From assembly GCA_958450325.1 (NCBI GenBank), contig OY288241.1, positions 46,389,978-46,453,977 of the forward strand: a stretch of 64,000 nucleotides of DNA, written 5' to 3'. Shown here piece by piece: positions 21,270 through 33,297 of the stretch (the stretch's first letter is position 1; the number at the start of each line of letters is the position of its first letter). A program made the position numbers and the translations under genes. This DNA is from Agrostemma githago (taxonomy: Eukaryota > Streptophyta > Magnoliopsida > Caryophyllales > Caryophyllaceae). Below the pieces are notes generated by a model. It worked only from the letters and a program-made list of their open reading frames with translations. It had not been told where the DNA came from and searched no databases.

Positions 21270-24200
21270 TGGCTTTTAATGGTATAAATTTTAGGTCAAA
21301 CTCAGATAACATTAAAGTCCATCTAGACATTCTGCCGTTGAGGATGAGCTTCTCGAACAGGTACTTGATAGGGTCCATTTTGGACAGAACATGTACCTCG
21401 TGGCTCAGCATGTAGTGTCGGAGCTTTTTAGTGGCCGAAACCAACGCTAGACACGTTTTTTCGAGCATTGCATACTTGCATTCATATTCGAGGAACTTTT
21501 TACTGATGTAGTAAGTAGCCCGTTCTTCTGTTTCGACTGTCTGGGCCAGCAAAGCCCCCATGGTTGTCTCGGTCGTTGTTAGGTATAACGACAAAGGCAA
21601 ACCGGATTGAGGTGGCATTAATACCGGCGGTGCAGACGGAATCTCCTTGATTTTATCGAAAGCCGTTTGACATTTGTCGTCCCATAGTACCCGTTCTTCG
21701 ATCTTCAGTTTTTTGAAAATGGGCTCACATACCACGGTCAGTTTTGAAATGAATCGGCTGATGTATTGGACTTTCCCGAGAAACCCCCGTATTTCTTTTT
21801 CGGTCTTGGGTGGTTGCATCTCGGTGATGGCTTTGATTTTAGCTGGGTCGACCTCGATGCCGCGTTGGCTAACGATATGGCCCAGTAATTTGCCCGATGT
21901 TACCCCAAAACTGCATTTTTGAGGGTTCAGTCTCATATTGTATTTACGCAGCCTGGTAAAGAACTTTCTTAGGGCTGCAATGTGCCCGCTTCGATCTTTG
22001 GACTTGACGATCATGTCGTCCACATAGACCTCCACTTCTTTGTGCATCATATCATGTAATAGGGTGGTGCCGGTCCGTTGATAAATGGCCCCGGCATTGA
22101 TGAGCTCAAATGGCATAACAGTGTAACAGTAAGTACCCCAAGGTGTAATGAATGTGGTCTTACTCATATCCTCCTCAGCCATTTTAATTTGATTATATCC
22201 GGCATACCCATCCATGAATGATAGAAGGGCATGATCGGCCGTGTTATCTACCAATATGTCAATGTGTGGTAACGGAAAATCATCTTTTGGGCTAGCCTTG
22301 TTAAGGTCCCGGAAATCCACACATACCCGCACCTTGCCGTCCTTCTTGGGTACCGGCACGATGTTTGCGACCCAGTCTGGATATTCAAACACTTGTATGA
22401 AGCCCTCTTTGAATTGCTTGTCGACTTCTTCTTTGACTTTGAGAGACCATTCGGGCCTCATTCTTCGAAGTTTCTGTTTTACCGGTTTACACCCATCTTT
22501 GATGGGTATTCGGTGTTCAGCTATTTCCCGGTCAATACCCGGCATGTCCTTGTAGGACCATGCGAAGACGTCCTTGAATTCCTGGAGGAGGTCTGTGAAT
22601 TGTTTTCTCTCCTTTGGATCTAACGATAGGCCCAACTTAAGCATCTGGGGCTCTAAAGTGGTTCCCACGTTAATGGACTCGGTTTCTTCAATTACCGGAT
22701 CTCGGGATTCCCTTTGTTCGAGCTGCTCGATCAGATGCGGAGGCAGAGGTACCTGTTCGTCGGGTTTCTCAATGTCATTGCAAATAAAATTTTTGAATTT
22801 GAAAGAATTTTGGAAATAAGTCAAGTCGTAAGCAGAGCGGTTTTCGTTATTATTATTAATGGTAAATTTTGTGAAAAGCTCGAAAAGAGCGGCCATCTGC
22901 TCGTTGGTCAGTGGCGGGATAGGGAGATGTCCTGGGACAGGCCCCGAGACCTCAGTGGAAGTGGTTAATGGAAGAGGGGTTACAGACTCGATTCTAGCAC
23001 TAGACCCTCTAAACTTAGACTCAGACTCCAACTCTGACTTTGACTCGGACTCGGTATCCAGCATGTCTCCCTCGCCGGTGGTCAGCTTGTAGGTCCGTCC
23101 TTGGCCATCAGTCCACTTGATGGTCTTCCTCCAGGCCCTTTTTCCAGTATCTGCACCAACTTCGGTGATCAGCTTTGTTGGGTCAAACCGACCGCTGCGG
23201 AGGATCAGGTTGACCAAATCGTCCTTTGGAGCAGGGACGACCTTGTCTTCCCCAAATAAGAGCCCCAGCACGGGCTCAGAGTTGTTTTTCCCCTCTTTGG
23301 ACTCGGCCTGGACGATGGTGAATATATCATCAGGGATGAAATTGCATTCCCGAACCGTTTTGGCCTCGGGATGTGTGATGGTGAGTTGGTAGAGGCCCAC
23401 TTGAATAGCTCCGAAAACTGTGGTGACGAAGTAGTTCGTTAACTTCGGGCTATAAGGGCCTATGTAAGTACCCTTGAGAATGTTGGTGGCCTTGTGAATA
23501 CCGGCCCGGACCACGTTTTCTGGGGTTATAGCGTACCCCAACCTGAACTGTGACTCTCCATCGTTTAGGACCTCAATAATCTTCCCAGCTGAAAGATTTG
23601 GCCTCGAGGTGGCTTCTGGTAGATAGCCCAAGTTTTGTAGCATCATGTCGATGCTAGTTGTGAAGTAAGGCCTGAAGAGATATTCTTCTTCGATCATGCC
23701 TACGAAGTCAAATCCTCGTGGGTCGGCCCGGGCCGTAGCATTGCAGCTTGCTAAAGTAATGGGAGTGGCCTCTAGCGTGATGACACCGTCCCGAAGTGGC
23801 ATCTTCACTTTTCGGTGGAGAGTAGAGGATACGGCCTTGACTGCATGGATCCAAGGCCTTCCTAGTAGTAAGTTGAATGATGAGGTGACATCAATCACCT
23901 GGAACTCTAGTTCTTTTTCGATTGGGCCCGTTATGATTTTCAGTTTAACGACCCCGGCAACTGGCTTTGGGCTTCCGTCGAAAGCCTGGATAGTTTGCGC
24001 CATCAGGAGATAGTCGGCATCTGTGATGCCGAGGGCTTTAGCGGTCCTTAGGGGAAGGACATTTACCGCGGACCCATCGTCGATAAGGGTCATTGGGAGG
24101 TACTTCCCTCGGCAAATGACCGTGATGTACAGGGCCAGATTATGATTGGACCCAAATGGTGGTAGGTCGGACTCAGAGAAGGTTATGAGCGGGCCTTCAT

Positions 24201-24930
24201 TCTTGGACTTGCCTTTGAGATAAGGCATAATAGTGGCTACCATTTCAGTGGGGGTAACCTGTGAGTCAACCTTAATTTCATCGAGAGCCTTAGTCAGTGC
24301 TTCCCGATGAGCCTGCGAGGTAACCAGAAGTTGCCATACGGTCAAGTCGGCTCGAACCCTCTTCAGTTGTTGGACCAGAGCCGTGTCACTGCATGGTTCA
24401 TCGAGGGTAGGTTCCGTCCTGGCGGATTCAGTGACGAATGTAGGGATAGAACGCCCAGCTGCGGCGAGGTGGTTGGTGGCTAAGGCTTTGGACTTAGCCT
24501 TTCGGACCTCTTCAAGGGTGATGGGGACAGCTTCCCCTTTGGCTAGGTAAACGTCATCCTCGTCATCGAACCATATCCCATTGATTTGGGTGACATGAGG
24601 AGAGATAAGGTGTGAGCAGTCGATTACCTCACCGGTGAATATTGCATGGGCACTGAACGGGTTTTCTTTGTTGCTCGGCTTGACTCCGGGCAACGGGGTC
24701 TTCCCGCTCTCGATCAGGTCCTGGATCAGATCCTTCAGTCTCCAGCATTTTTCAGTATCATGCCCGTTACCCCGATGATACTGGCAGTAGGCTTGGGCGT
24801 TATAACTTTTGGGCCTCTTTTCTACTGGAACTTCTGGAGTTGGGCCTATCGGTTGGATCAGGCCCTTTGAAGATAGCCTTTGTAAGGCATAAGTATAGGT
24901 AGTCCCTATATCAGTGAATACCCGATATTC
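21167..24930 (-). pseudogene. Retand pol: zinc knuckle, protease, RT, RNase H (no integrase)
   Basis: One open frame on the minus strand. It can be read from about 24930 (frame EYRVFTDIGTTYTYALQR) through a zinc-knuckle-like YCQYHRGNGHDTEKCW (about 24790-24740), aspartic protease LIDDGSAVNVLP (about 24080) with ILGRPWIHAVK, RT (VCVDFRDLNKA; YVDDMIVKSK near 22010) and RNase H (MGALLAQ near 21555; the end VVAEFLADSP near 21210). After FPDEDI, about 21170, the sequence switches to antisense PMD sequence: no integrase HHCC or DDE motifs exist. The RT motif FELINAGAIYQR departs from the usual F-G-L-x-NAGATYQR, a likely damaging change. It normally forms a single polyprotein with gag. Confidence 0.9.
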
Positions 24931-25802
24931 TTTTTGGATGAGGTGTCAAGCAGATTTACCTCGTCGAAGATGCTGCTAGTTGCAGCTGTAGCTGTGGGCT
25001 TGCTCGCAGATGAGCTTGCCCCTTGATAGACCTTGGTAGAGGCCTTAGTCAGGCTCTCTAACCATAAGTCGTCCTCGATCCTTGTACCCATTTCAGTTAG
25101 GGTAGCAAAATTGGGGATAACAGCATACCGGAGATGGACCCGGTAGGAAGGGAGGAGGTTCTTGACAAACGCCTCCACTAGCACTTTCTCGCTGGGCTTA
25201 TCGACAAGCTTGACACTCTCGGCCCGCCATCTCTGCAGATATTTGGTGAACCCTTCTTTGGGTTCTTGGGCCATCACTTCCAGAGTAAGGATTGTAGTCT
25301 GGATCTCGGTATTATCAGCGTAATTTCGAGCGAATTCGGTTGCCACATCATCCCAAGTTTTATATTTCTTGGAATCGAGCCTGTAGTACCAGGCCTTGGG
25401 ATCCTTCTCTAGGGAGGAAGGGAATAAGTGAGTAAACATGGTGGACTTCACCCCTTTCACCGCCATAAAATCTTTGAAAGCCCGGATGTGGTGGACCGGG
25501 TCTTTGGTACCCTCAAACATTGGAATTCCCGTAAGGTTGAGGTTAGCGGGTAGCTCGTCATTCAAGGGCAAATAGGAACGAGCAATTTCAGTGTGGATCG
25601 AGTTGTTTGTTGACAGGTGGACCTGTTCCTCGAGCCTGCGAACGGCGCTGATTAGTTCAGCTATGGGCCCAGTGGGCTCAGATCCAGGAGGTGGAATTCC
25701 CTTCTCCATTGCGCCCACACGAGTGGCAAGTGCTGTTTGATCAGTCTGGATGGCAGTCAATTGGGCTTCGATCTTCTCTAAGGCATCCATCAATGCGTCC
25801 AT
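24906..25802 (-). pseudogene. Retand gag, frameshifted at its end
   Basis: 298 codons from ATG at 25802, beginning MDALMDALEKIEAQLTAIQT, a coiled-coil-like N-terminus. The capsid region (about residues 85-230) contains GTKDPVHHIRAFKDFMAVKG, DPKAWYYRL and FTKYLQRWRAESVKL, typical of Tat-lineage gag. In relatives gag reads on into the zinc knuckle and protease; here the frame ends at 24906 but the correct continuation is visible one frame over from about 24935. A one-base change in the A5 run (T5 on the plus strand at 24931-24935) is the simplest cause. Confidence 0.85.
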
Positions 25803-26853
25803 TTTGCGTTGATATCTGGTTTCGGGTGGCCTATCTTAAGAACACCACGTAATCAGAAACTAGCCCGAATCCCGGAATAGAACGTACATCCCGAACAAGA
25901 CTGAAAAGGGAAATGACTCAGAAAAGGCACCTAGACGGGTGACTTGTGAAAGGTGGGCCTTCTTTAGGATTCGGCAGGTGGGCCTAGTCCTGTTCGAAAG
26001 AAGGTCCACATGAGACATCCCCAGACTTTTGACTCGATTGTGTGGACGGGCCCTCTTTTGTAGGAGTTTGTCCTACGTAGGTGGGCCTTGCCTTAGTCTA
26101 ATAAGGCGGACTGGGATGGGGAAGAAACCCGCGATGTAGGATCGATGGAGTTTCGACGCTAAAGACTTCGACGACTTATGACCCGACACTGCTAAATACG
26201 GGAAGTCCTAAAAAGAGGAAGGTTTTGAAAATGAATTTTTTGGAAAATCCGAGAGAACTCGGGGAAGGGCCCGATTTTTTCAAAAAAATCGAAAAGTGCA
26301 TCGGGCCCCAAATTTGAAAGTTCGAAAATATTTTCGAGTTTTGAAATGGGCAGAATACCGGCTAGAAATAGGCTATTTTGAGTAAAATCATAAGTCCTAA
26401 ATTCTGTATGTGTCCCGGGTTTTAAAATTGAATATCTTGAAAAAGATGTATATTTTTGAAAAGTTGACGTTTTTTGAAAACGACACAGAAACCAAGTAGC
26501 ATGTAGTCAGGCAAGCATTATAATGACGCCATGTATGCTTTATACTAAGTCTCGGTCGGTCTAGAGGGTCTATACCAGCGTACATAGTCTAGACGTTGAT
26601 CGGGACGGACTCTCCAAGTCGAGTTGAGCTTAGAACATGCCGCGAAACCCACTCGAATCGACTATGGACACCTTTTGACATATCCATATTGGAGTACATC
26701 AACGGTATAGTGGGACGTCGGTCACCAGTACCGGCCCGGGAAAATATGGGTTATGCATGAATCGTAAAACTAAAACGCGTATTGTAATAGTCAAACGATT
26801 TCTATTCGAGTCTCACCCTGAGGATGCCGACGGTAAGTCACGCATCAGTTAAT
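25803..26853 (-). other. Retand 5' leader
   Basis: Non-coding sequence between PBS and gag. No long reading frame or recognised domain. A/T- and G-rich runs occur near 26220-26340. Confidence 0.7.
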
Positions 26854-26872
26854 CCTCAGCGGAGTCGCCAAA
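26854..26872 (-). other. Primer-binding site of the Retand-like element
   Basis: On the minus strand TTTGGCGACTCCGCTGAGG immediately follows the 5' LTR end. TGGCGACTCCGCTGGGG-type PBS sequences are characteristic of Tat/Retand elements; one base differs. Confidence 0.85.
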
Positions 26873-26873
26873 T

Positions 26874-29586
26874 TGTGGACATGACATAGGTCCACCCCGA
26901 CGCGGCCACACACGAGTTTGGGGAGGCGAATGAATCTCCATATGAGAATGGATTGAATTGAAATTTAAATCTGAGTGGAGTCGTCACCGAACTTTGTGGG
27001 AGTTCGGGCCCATTCGAACCCACTCTATGTCGTAGTGGGCCGTGTACAAAATACGGCCTATTTCCGATGTCAGAGTTTATTGGGCTCGTCCCTTTGCATT
27101 GCGATTCCAATACTGTCACTACCGGTTATCATGTATTGAATGACTCTCGTGAGCCAACGGTTTTGGGTATCCGGAAATCGAGGTTCTGAGTAAGAGGTGA
27201 GGGTACGTGTTCGGAAGCCCACGAAGGACACCCAACCCCGCCCGCACATTGGCGGCCTCTACTAAGATATCGAATGATTTTCCAGTACGCGCGTTAGTTG
27301 AACGGGAAAATGTTATGCAAACATTGTTTTCCCTAAGCATGTGAGAAATAGAAAGGGTTTCTATGTCGATTTAATGCAACTAAAATATTAACGTCAAAGT
27401 TGTATTTTAGCACGCAGGTTCATTTTATTACAATAAAATAAACAATTAAATCAACAATAAAAGTGACAAAAGAGCAAACGGTTAGTAACGGCATAATGAT
27501 AATAACAGTTTGCGAATTATTGAATGATGTAGATATGATGATGTAAAGTTTTGAAAAGGTGATGTTCCACGTGACTAATTAGACACGCGTTGACGTAGGT
27601 CACGAGAAAAACATTATCGAGACAAAAAGAGGATGTAAGACTCACGGTATTGCCGTGATAAGGGGCCACTCGACCGAGCCATTGCGAGACTCGACCGAGT
27701 GGACCCTCGAAAGGGATTTTGTCTATGATTTTGGACCTTACTCGGTCGAGTTATTGACGAACTCGACCGAGTACGTTGCAACTCGTTCGAATCATTGTGA
27801 GACTCGACCGAGTACGTTGCAACTCGTTCGAATCATTGTGAGACTCGACAGTGGAGGTCGTTCAGACCCTTCTGTCTCGGTTTTGGGGTGCCACTCGACC
27901 GAGTGGGCTAAGCACTCGGTCAAGTGCCCCATGTACGAACTGGGGCTCGCTCGCAATTTTGTATCGGTTTCGAAATTGCCTTTTGATTTTCGATAATTCG
28001 ATGATTTTGCCGAATCGGACACAAATATTATACAATTTGTGCTTGATTCGGATTTTGGTAAATCGTTGATTGCGTTGAATTGGGTACAAATATTATGGGA
28101 TTTATACTCGATTCTAACTTTGAATGCTCATCGAATCCCATATTCGATTATTGAATCGATATGAAATACTAGAGTAAAAATAAAAGAAAATTGCTTTAAG
28201 TCGTCTTAAATTAACTATCGCGATATGAGTGGATTTCCTCCGCGTTTAACAATGTCAGAATTCTAGCGAATTGTATGACAATTATTTTAGCATCAATAGA
28301 AATCGCGTTAATTAATTTATGTGACTAGATCATTAGATTCGATGTCTAATTATGAAATTAGCATCGAATCTAAGAGTTTGACGCTATGCTAGAATTGAAA
28401 GACTTGATTCTCTCCGCATCCCGACATCACAATTTAATCTAGCGAATTGTTTGATGTCAGATCCGCATCGACGGGTTTCGACCCTTATTAAAAGATGCTC
28501 GATTTGAAAGATAGTTTTGTAATTGATGAGAATTGCGATGAGATGATAACGATGCGAACGAAAACGAGAAAGTATTGTTTAAGTTGACTCGTTTCAATAA
28601 TCAAGTGCTAGGGTGTCAGGATAATCGACCGGCAACGCTGTGTGCAGTACACTTATATATTCGGGTTTCCTTATCCTAACATCCTTCGCACTCGACACAA
28701 ATCTACGAGTATTTTAATGTCTTTTAGTGATAGCGATATTAACGATATTATGATGCGATAAAGATGATAAAAAAACAACCCTTATGAGGATAATGACGCA
28801 AGAAGGAGAAGAAGAGAAAAGAGAAGATGGGATTTGGCACCCTCAACCTACATGTTCTTGTTCTCGGTATGGACTCGTCTAGATGCGGCTTGCACGGGAG
28901 TATTCAAGGTATGTAGGATGAGTTATGGTGGTTAGGGTTTTGAATTCCTAAAGCTAGGTTTAGGGCTTGAGTTAGGGTTTGAGTTTGATCTTGATGAAGG
29001 TTGTAATAGTTGTGTAAACTTGTCAAAAAGTGTGTGAAAGGTTGTGCATGGGGGTGTATATATAGGCTTGCCATGGACCCCCGGCTAGGGTTACTCGACC
29101 GAGTAACCAGCTGATTCGGTCGAGTTGCCCGTTGTGCCTACAGTCGGGCCTGAATAAGGCCCACTCGATCGAGTGGGTTGGGCACTCGATCGAGTGGCCT
29201 TAACTGGGTCGCGCGGGTCCATTGTTTTGGACCTTGACTTTGGATGTCTTATGGGTTTTGTGTTTGAATTGGAGTTTTGTGTTTGAGTGGCTGCTTTGTA
29301 TGTCTCGGAAACGACTTTGACCGGGGTTGACCCAATCGCTAAAAAGTCGGTTTTACTTCCGGTGTCGGTTTTGATCCGAATTAGTCTTGTTTGACTCGGA
29401 ACGGTCCGCTGGGCCTGGATTTGAGGTCAGTTTTGTGAGATTTGTAATCCATAAGTGCTTTAGCCAACAACTAATGGATTTGAACCCATATCCGAGCGCG
29501 TAGAAACACGTTAGCGTCCGATCATCATTGGGTGTTTTTTTGGAAACTACCATAGTCACCTGGCAGTCAAAATGCGGGTGTCTACA
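26874..29586 (-). repeat. 5' LTR of the Retand-like element (2,713 bp)
   Basis: Same ends as the 3' LTR. TATATATA at 29057-29064. It differs by substitutions and by a 41-bp duplication at about 27762-27846 containing ACTCGACCGAGTACGTTGCA. Confidence 0.95.
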
Positions 29587-29599
29587 GACGTACAATTTC

Positions 29600-30130
29600 T
29601 ACAAAGGCTGCATATTGGAAGTAGACTCGGGAGGCTAGTATTTTTCATGTTCCCATAAATAACGAGCAATATTTTCTGAGCAGAAATTAACCAATATCTA
29701 CTCAAAATATCAGTGCCAAAATGGGTTTCATTTTTACCAATGTTCTATATTGGAGGTGGACATGGCAGTCTAATATTTCCATGGCTACGTAAATGACATA
29801 AGCAATAATTGCTTGCTGAGAAACAGATTAACCGATATCTACAATAACTATTGCAGCGCCTAAAAGGACCCATTAAACAAATGATATACTCTCTATATAA
29901 GAGCTGGATATGGCAAGCTAATATTTTTCATGGCCACATAAGGGTCATGAACAGACTTTTGAAATGCAAATTAACAACTACAAACTCAGTTGAATGCAAA
30001 AACCAAAAGTGACCCCACTTGCTCAAAGATTGCATATTGGGCGTAGATATGACATACTAATACTTTTCACGGCCATAGATGACATGTACTTTCTAATTTC
30101 GAAGGCAGAAATTATGCAATGTCTACTCAA
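29600..30130. repeat. Four diverged tandem repeats in CACTA-C
   Basis: The unit of about 110-130 bp contains GCATATTGGAAGTAGAC, CTAATATTTTTCATGGCCAC and AAATTAACCAATATCTAC. Copies start near 29605, 29740, 29890 and 30025. Divergence is high. Confidence 0.65.
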
Positions 30131-30236
30131 ATTATTGTAGGGAGTATCAACGTAAACAATAAAACAAGATGCATCGCAAGAAACAAGGAAGGTTGAGAAT
30201 GAAAGAAACAAACAGACAAAGTATAGCAGAATGTGA

Positions 30237-30993
30237 TCATTACTTTCTTTTTCTTGTCAGGAATTATCCTCGAGAGTTTGTTAGACAGAGTCCCATCGTC
30301 GTGAGTGGCTCCATTCAATTGTGCAACATCATCATTATAATCAAAACTTGTTTCAAGCTTTCTGTTAAGTTTAAACACCAAATTATGTGGCATTCATCAA
30401 ATAATATATGTACATCTATTAACATATGTTAAATCGAGAATACCCTGTAGCCGTTCTCCGTAATTTCTTTTTGCTTCCTTCAGTCTTGGATGCATCTAAA
30501 CCAGATACAGTTTTCTGTCTCAATTTTTCTTCAAGTGTCGCTCTATGTTGCAACATCTTTACACTCTCTGAGCTAACTGGTTTCTCCTGCTACGAGATAG
30601 TAACACGTCACTTCCATTGGCTAGCAATACAGAGAAAATGACAATGCATCTATGTGATACATGCAAAAGAGACCATAATTCTATATCACCTGAACCTTCT
30701 GCTTTTTCTCATTGCTCTTTGAAAGCTGCATTTTAACTTTTAAGTGACTCAACTGTTTCCTGGAACCACGAGTCAGCATAGAAGCTGAGGATATAAACAC
30801 AACAAAGCAAAGTAAAAAGGATAAACTCTGAGGCACAACAATTACCTGAGATGTATCTTTTTTCTCAAGAGTCCCTCTTATCATCCCATTAAGTTCAGCA
30901 GGGTACTTAGCACCAGGCTTTTCAATAGCTGAAGCATCACACTTTTTATTCAAAGCATCCTCAAGTTCATCTGGGATTAACTGATTAAAGATC
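30237..30993 (-). pseudogene. Captured Sas10/UTP3, middle exons
   Basis: Minus-strand exons upstream of those at 15535-16613. Exon B (30993-30846, AG/GT borders) encodes NQLIPDELEDALNKKCDAS. Exon C (about 30759-30690) encodes LKVKMQLSKSNEKKQKVQ. Exon D (about 30590-30440) encodes VKMLQHRATLEEKLRQKTV. Exon E (about 30374-30237) encodes LNRKLETSFDYNDDVAQLNG followed by a Lys-rich end. These follow the order of the central part of plant Sas10 proteins; the Retand sits in the intron between E and F. The N-terminal half of Sas10 was not captured, so no complete protein is possible. Identity is by remembered family motifs. Confidence 0.7.
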
Positions 30994-31441
30994 CTGTTTT
31001 CCAAACAAAAGTCAATAACAAATTACAATATTTGTTTTGTTTATCACAATAAGAACATATTTAACAGGTTTTATTCTCTACGGTAGACCGATGAAGTGCC
31101 CACAAAATGAATAAATCACATATTAAGTCCGTATTTTGTTTGATTTCATTCATTTATAATATGGTCAGCGGTGGAAGAAGTAAACAACAATGAACAACTC
31201 TCAAAGCCTCCTCCTCTTCCCCGGCATTCCATTTATGATAAGAAGACCATAAACATGAACCAGAACCACTGGAATTTTGGTATAAGCATATAACTCACTC
31301 ATTTAAATTTTTAGTAGCAATCAAACAAGAGCGAATTAAACCTACACTTCATAAACCTAACAATCAGTTTCTCATAACACAAAAAAATCAAAAATCGATG
31401 ATAAATCAACTGACGAACAATCAGATGAGCGATAATCGAAC

Positions 31442-31709
31442 CTGTAATTTGCAAAACACCGAGATTGAGATTCAATTTCTTCATAGTATTCCGATCATGA
31501 TTACACCAGCGATCAGACAACAACGCGGAGAAATACTTCGCCTTGCAAAGAATGGAAGAGTGAAGATAAACCTGAACTTCATCGGAGATATCTTCGGTGG
31601 AGCTAGAAGTATCGGTATCTTCGAAAAAGAGGTGGAGGAGAACATCGGCGGTGGAAGCGTCATTGAATCCAGCGGGAATAGGAGAGAGGAAGGAGTAATT
31701 CTGGAAGCA
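31442..31709 (-). pseudogene. Captured BTB/POZ first exon
   Basis: Minus-strand open stretch reading STADVLLHLFFEDTDTSSS, then DEVQVYLHSSILCKAKYFSA and LLSDRW, ending at a CAG/GT donor near 31442. This is the start of a BTB/POZ fold of plant BTB proteins (D-VVLRL ... LHS-ILC-KSKYF-LLSDRW), often cullin-3 substrate adaptors. It lies just inside the right end of CACTA-C and in the same orientation as the Sas10 exons, so a transcript from the element's end could splice BTB exon 1 onto Sas10 exons. No initiating ATG in frame is evident near the edge. Confidence 0.6.
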
Positions 31710-31814
31710 TTGGGAAGGGTCTTTTAGGGTTTATTACTTTATTAAAAGTAGATGAGTAATTCAGGAAGCAATTGTGGAGTAAGGATGAATAATTCTAGGG
31801 ATTAGTATTGTAAG

Positions 31815-32089
31815 AGTAATAGACATGGGACACTAGTTTATTAGTCTTATTTTAATATACATGCATTTTCATATGCCCTACATCTATCTATTTATTTATA
31901 TATTATAGACATAGGTTTTATTTGGACCTATGTCTATAATTTATAAACATGGGTTTTAATTTTGACCTATGTATATTCTCTTTTTTATACATAGGTTTTT
32001 TAAATAACCTATGTCTACTAAAAATAGATGTGGGTTTTTCTTTAACCTATGTCTATTAGGTCATCTCTATGACTAATTTTGTAGTACTG
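31815..32089. repeat. CACTA-C right terminus and subterminal repeats
   Basis: At least nine ATAGACATAGGTT-type motifs in both orientations, then TTTTGTAGTACTG ending at 32089 and ACA (32090-32092). Confidence 0.85.
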
Positions 32090-33297
32090 ACACCAAGTGT
32101 TTGTGGAAATACCCAAGTGAGATTTAAGTGTTGTTTATTGTTTGTTTTGTTATTTTGTGGGATAGACTACTTGATTTTGGTGTTTGTACTTATATGTACC
32201 ATTTAAGGGCTAAGATGCCGCCGCGACCCACAAATATTTCAAATGCGTAGAGAGATCGATCACTCATCCCTCTAGAGGTCTTTGAAGGCCATGAAAACCT
32301 CAAAGGGAACGAACGAGCGGCCATCTTCTTCATCAACAAAAGAAATGTGCTCGCTACCCGTTTCTTAAGCCGTGAGATATTGGAGGAGTTACGAATCTGG
32401 GATTCGTGTTGATTCACTACTACAAAAAGTGTCAAAAAGACCGGTTAAAAATGGCATAAGAAACCGGTTAACAACCGGTCTCCATCTCACCGGTGTCTTA
32501 AGTCTAAGAAACCGGTTGAATAATGCGGTCTCATTGGTGAAGTTAAGAGACTTAATATTGCCTAGAAATGGTCTCTTTGCTCTATACTTAAAAGACCAGA
32601 GGTTAGTTGTAACTGGTCTCTTTGAGTTATCTAAGAGACCAGTTTTACAAAGAAAATGGTCTCTTTGAGTAGGGCTAGCAGACCAGCATTAAAAAAAAGT
32701 GGTCTCCTTGAGTTGTATTAAAAGACCGGTTTGCAAAGGAACCGGTCTCTTACAATAATTAGTTTCATTCATGTACGCACACTATCGAAACCTTTATTAT
32801 TCAATTCCGAGATGATTTATATCACATATAAACGTGAGAACAATAATATACCATTGTATATATTAAAAAAAAGTACACGGTAGTAATAATAAAAAACCGT
32901 TTTCATATATACGAAATTTAAACTACAAATGTGCATGCAAATGCTAATATAATCGATGTTTTTAAAAAATAAACAGGTGCGGAAAAAAAACATCGATTGC
33001 TAAAATGAGTTGGCAATACAAAAAAGTTCTAATAATGAGTACGGTTAAATCAGGCTTCGTTAACATCCATATTGTCATTGTCTTCGATATCCTCGTCTTC
33101 AATTTGGTCCAATAAATATGTCACCCAAGTATTTCTAACCTCGTCAATATTTTCTTGTTCATATGAATCCTGATTTCCGGAAAAATACTACAAAAAAAAG
33201 TAACACAATTAGCATATAGTATCTACTACAATTAGTAACTCAATTTGATTGGTGTCCGTTCATGAGCCTTCAAATACATTACTCCTAATATTTTGAA

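Larger units (their letters stand above)
17329..29586 (-). mobile_element. Retand-like (Tat lineage) Ty3/gypsy retrotransposon, integrase-deleted
   Basis: Two LTRs of about 2.7 kb (17329-19997 and 26874-29586) flank gag, protease, RT and RNase H on the minus strand and a plant-mobile-domain ORF on the plus strand. In element orientation the LTR starts TGTAGACACCCG and ends ATGTCCACA. A perfect 5-bp TSD GACGT (17324-17328, 29587-29591) shows a clean insertion into CACTA-C. The integrase and the end of the antisense ORF are missing, removed by a deletion with a junction near 21170-21270. Confidence 0.95.
14398..32089. mobile_element. CACTA element C (17.7 kb including a nested Retand)
   Basis: Left end CACTACTACAAAA (14398-14410), right end TTTTGTAGTACTG (32077-32089), flanked by ACA on both sides (14395-14397, 32090-32092), a correct 3-bp CACTA TSD. 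Both ends carry subterminal repeats based on ATAGACATGGGTT/AACCCATGTCTAT. Without the nested Retand it would be about 5.4 kb. It has no transposase but carries minus-strand exons of Sas10/UTP3 and BTB/POZ genes, so it is a gene-capturing non-autonomous element. Confidence 0.9.

Noticed and set aside
22241..24013. Several plus-strand open frames of 70-105 codons
   Set aside because: They are antisense shadows of the Retand pol frame, with no domain signature.
15535..31709. Sas10 and BTB exons as a working host gene
   Set aside because: The exons lie between CACTA termini with a TSD, the Sas10 N-terminal half is missing, and a 12-kb retrotransposon splits them.
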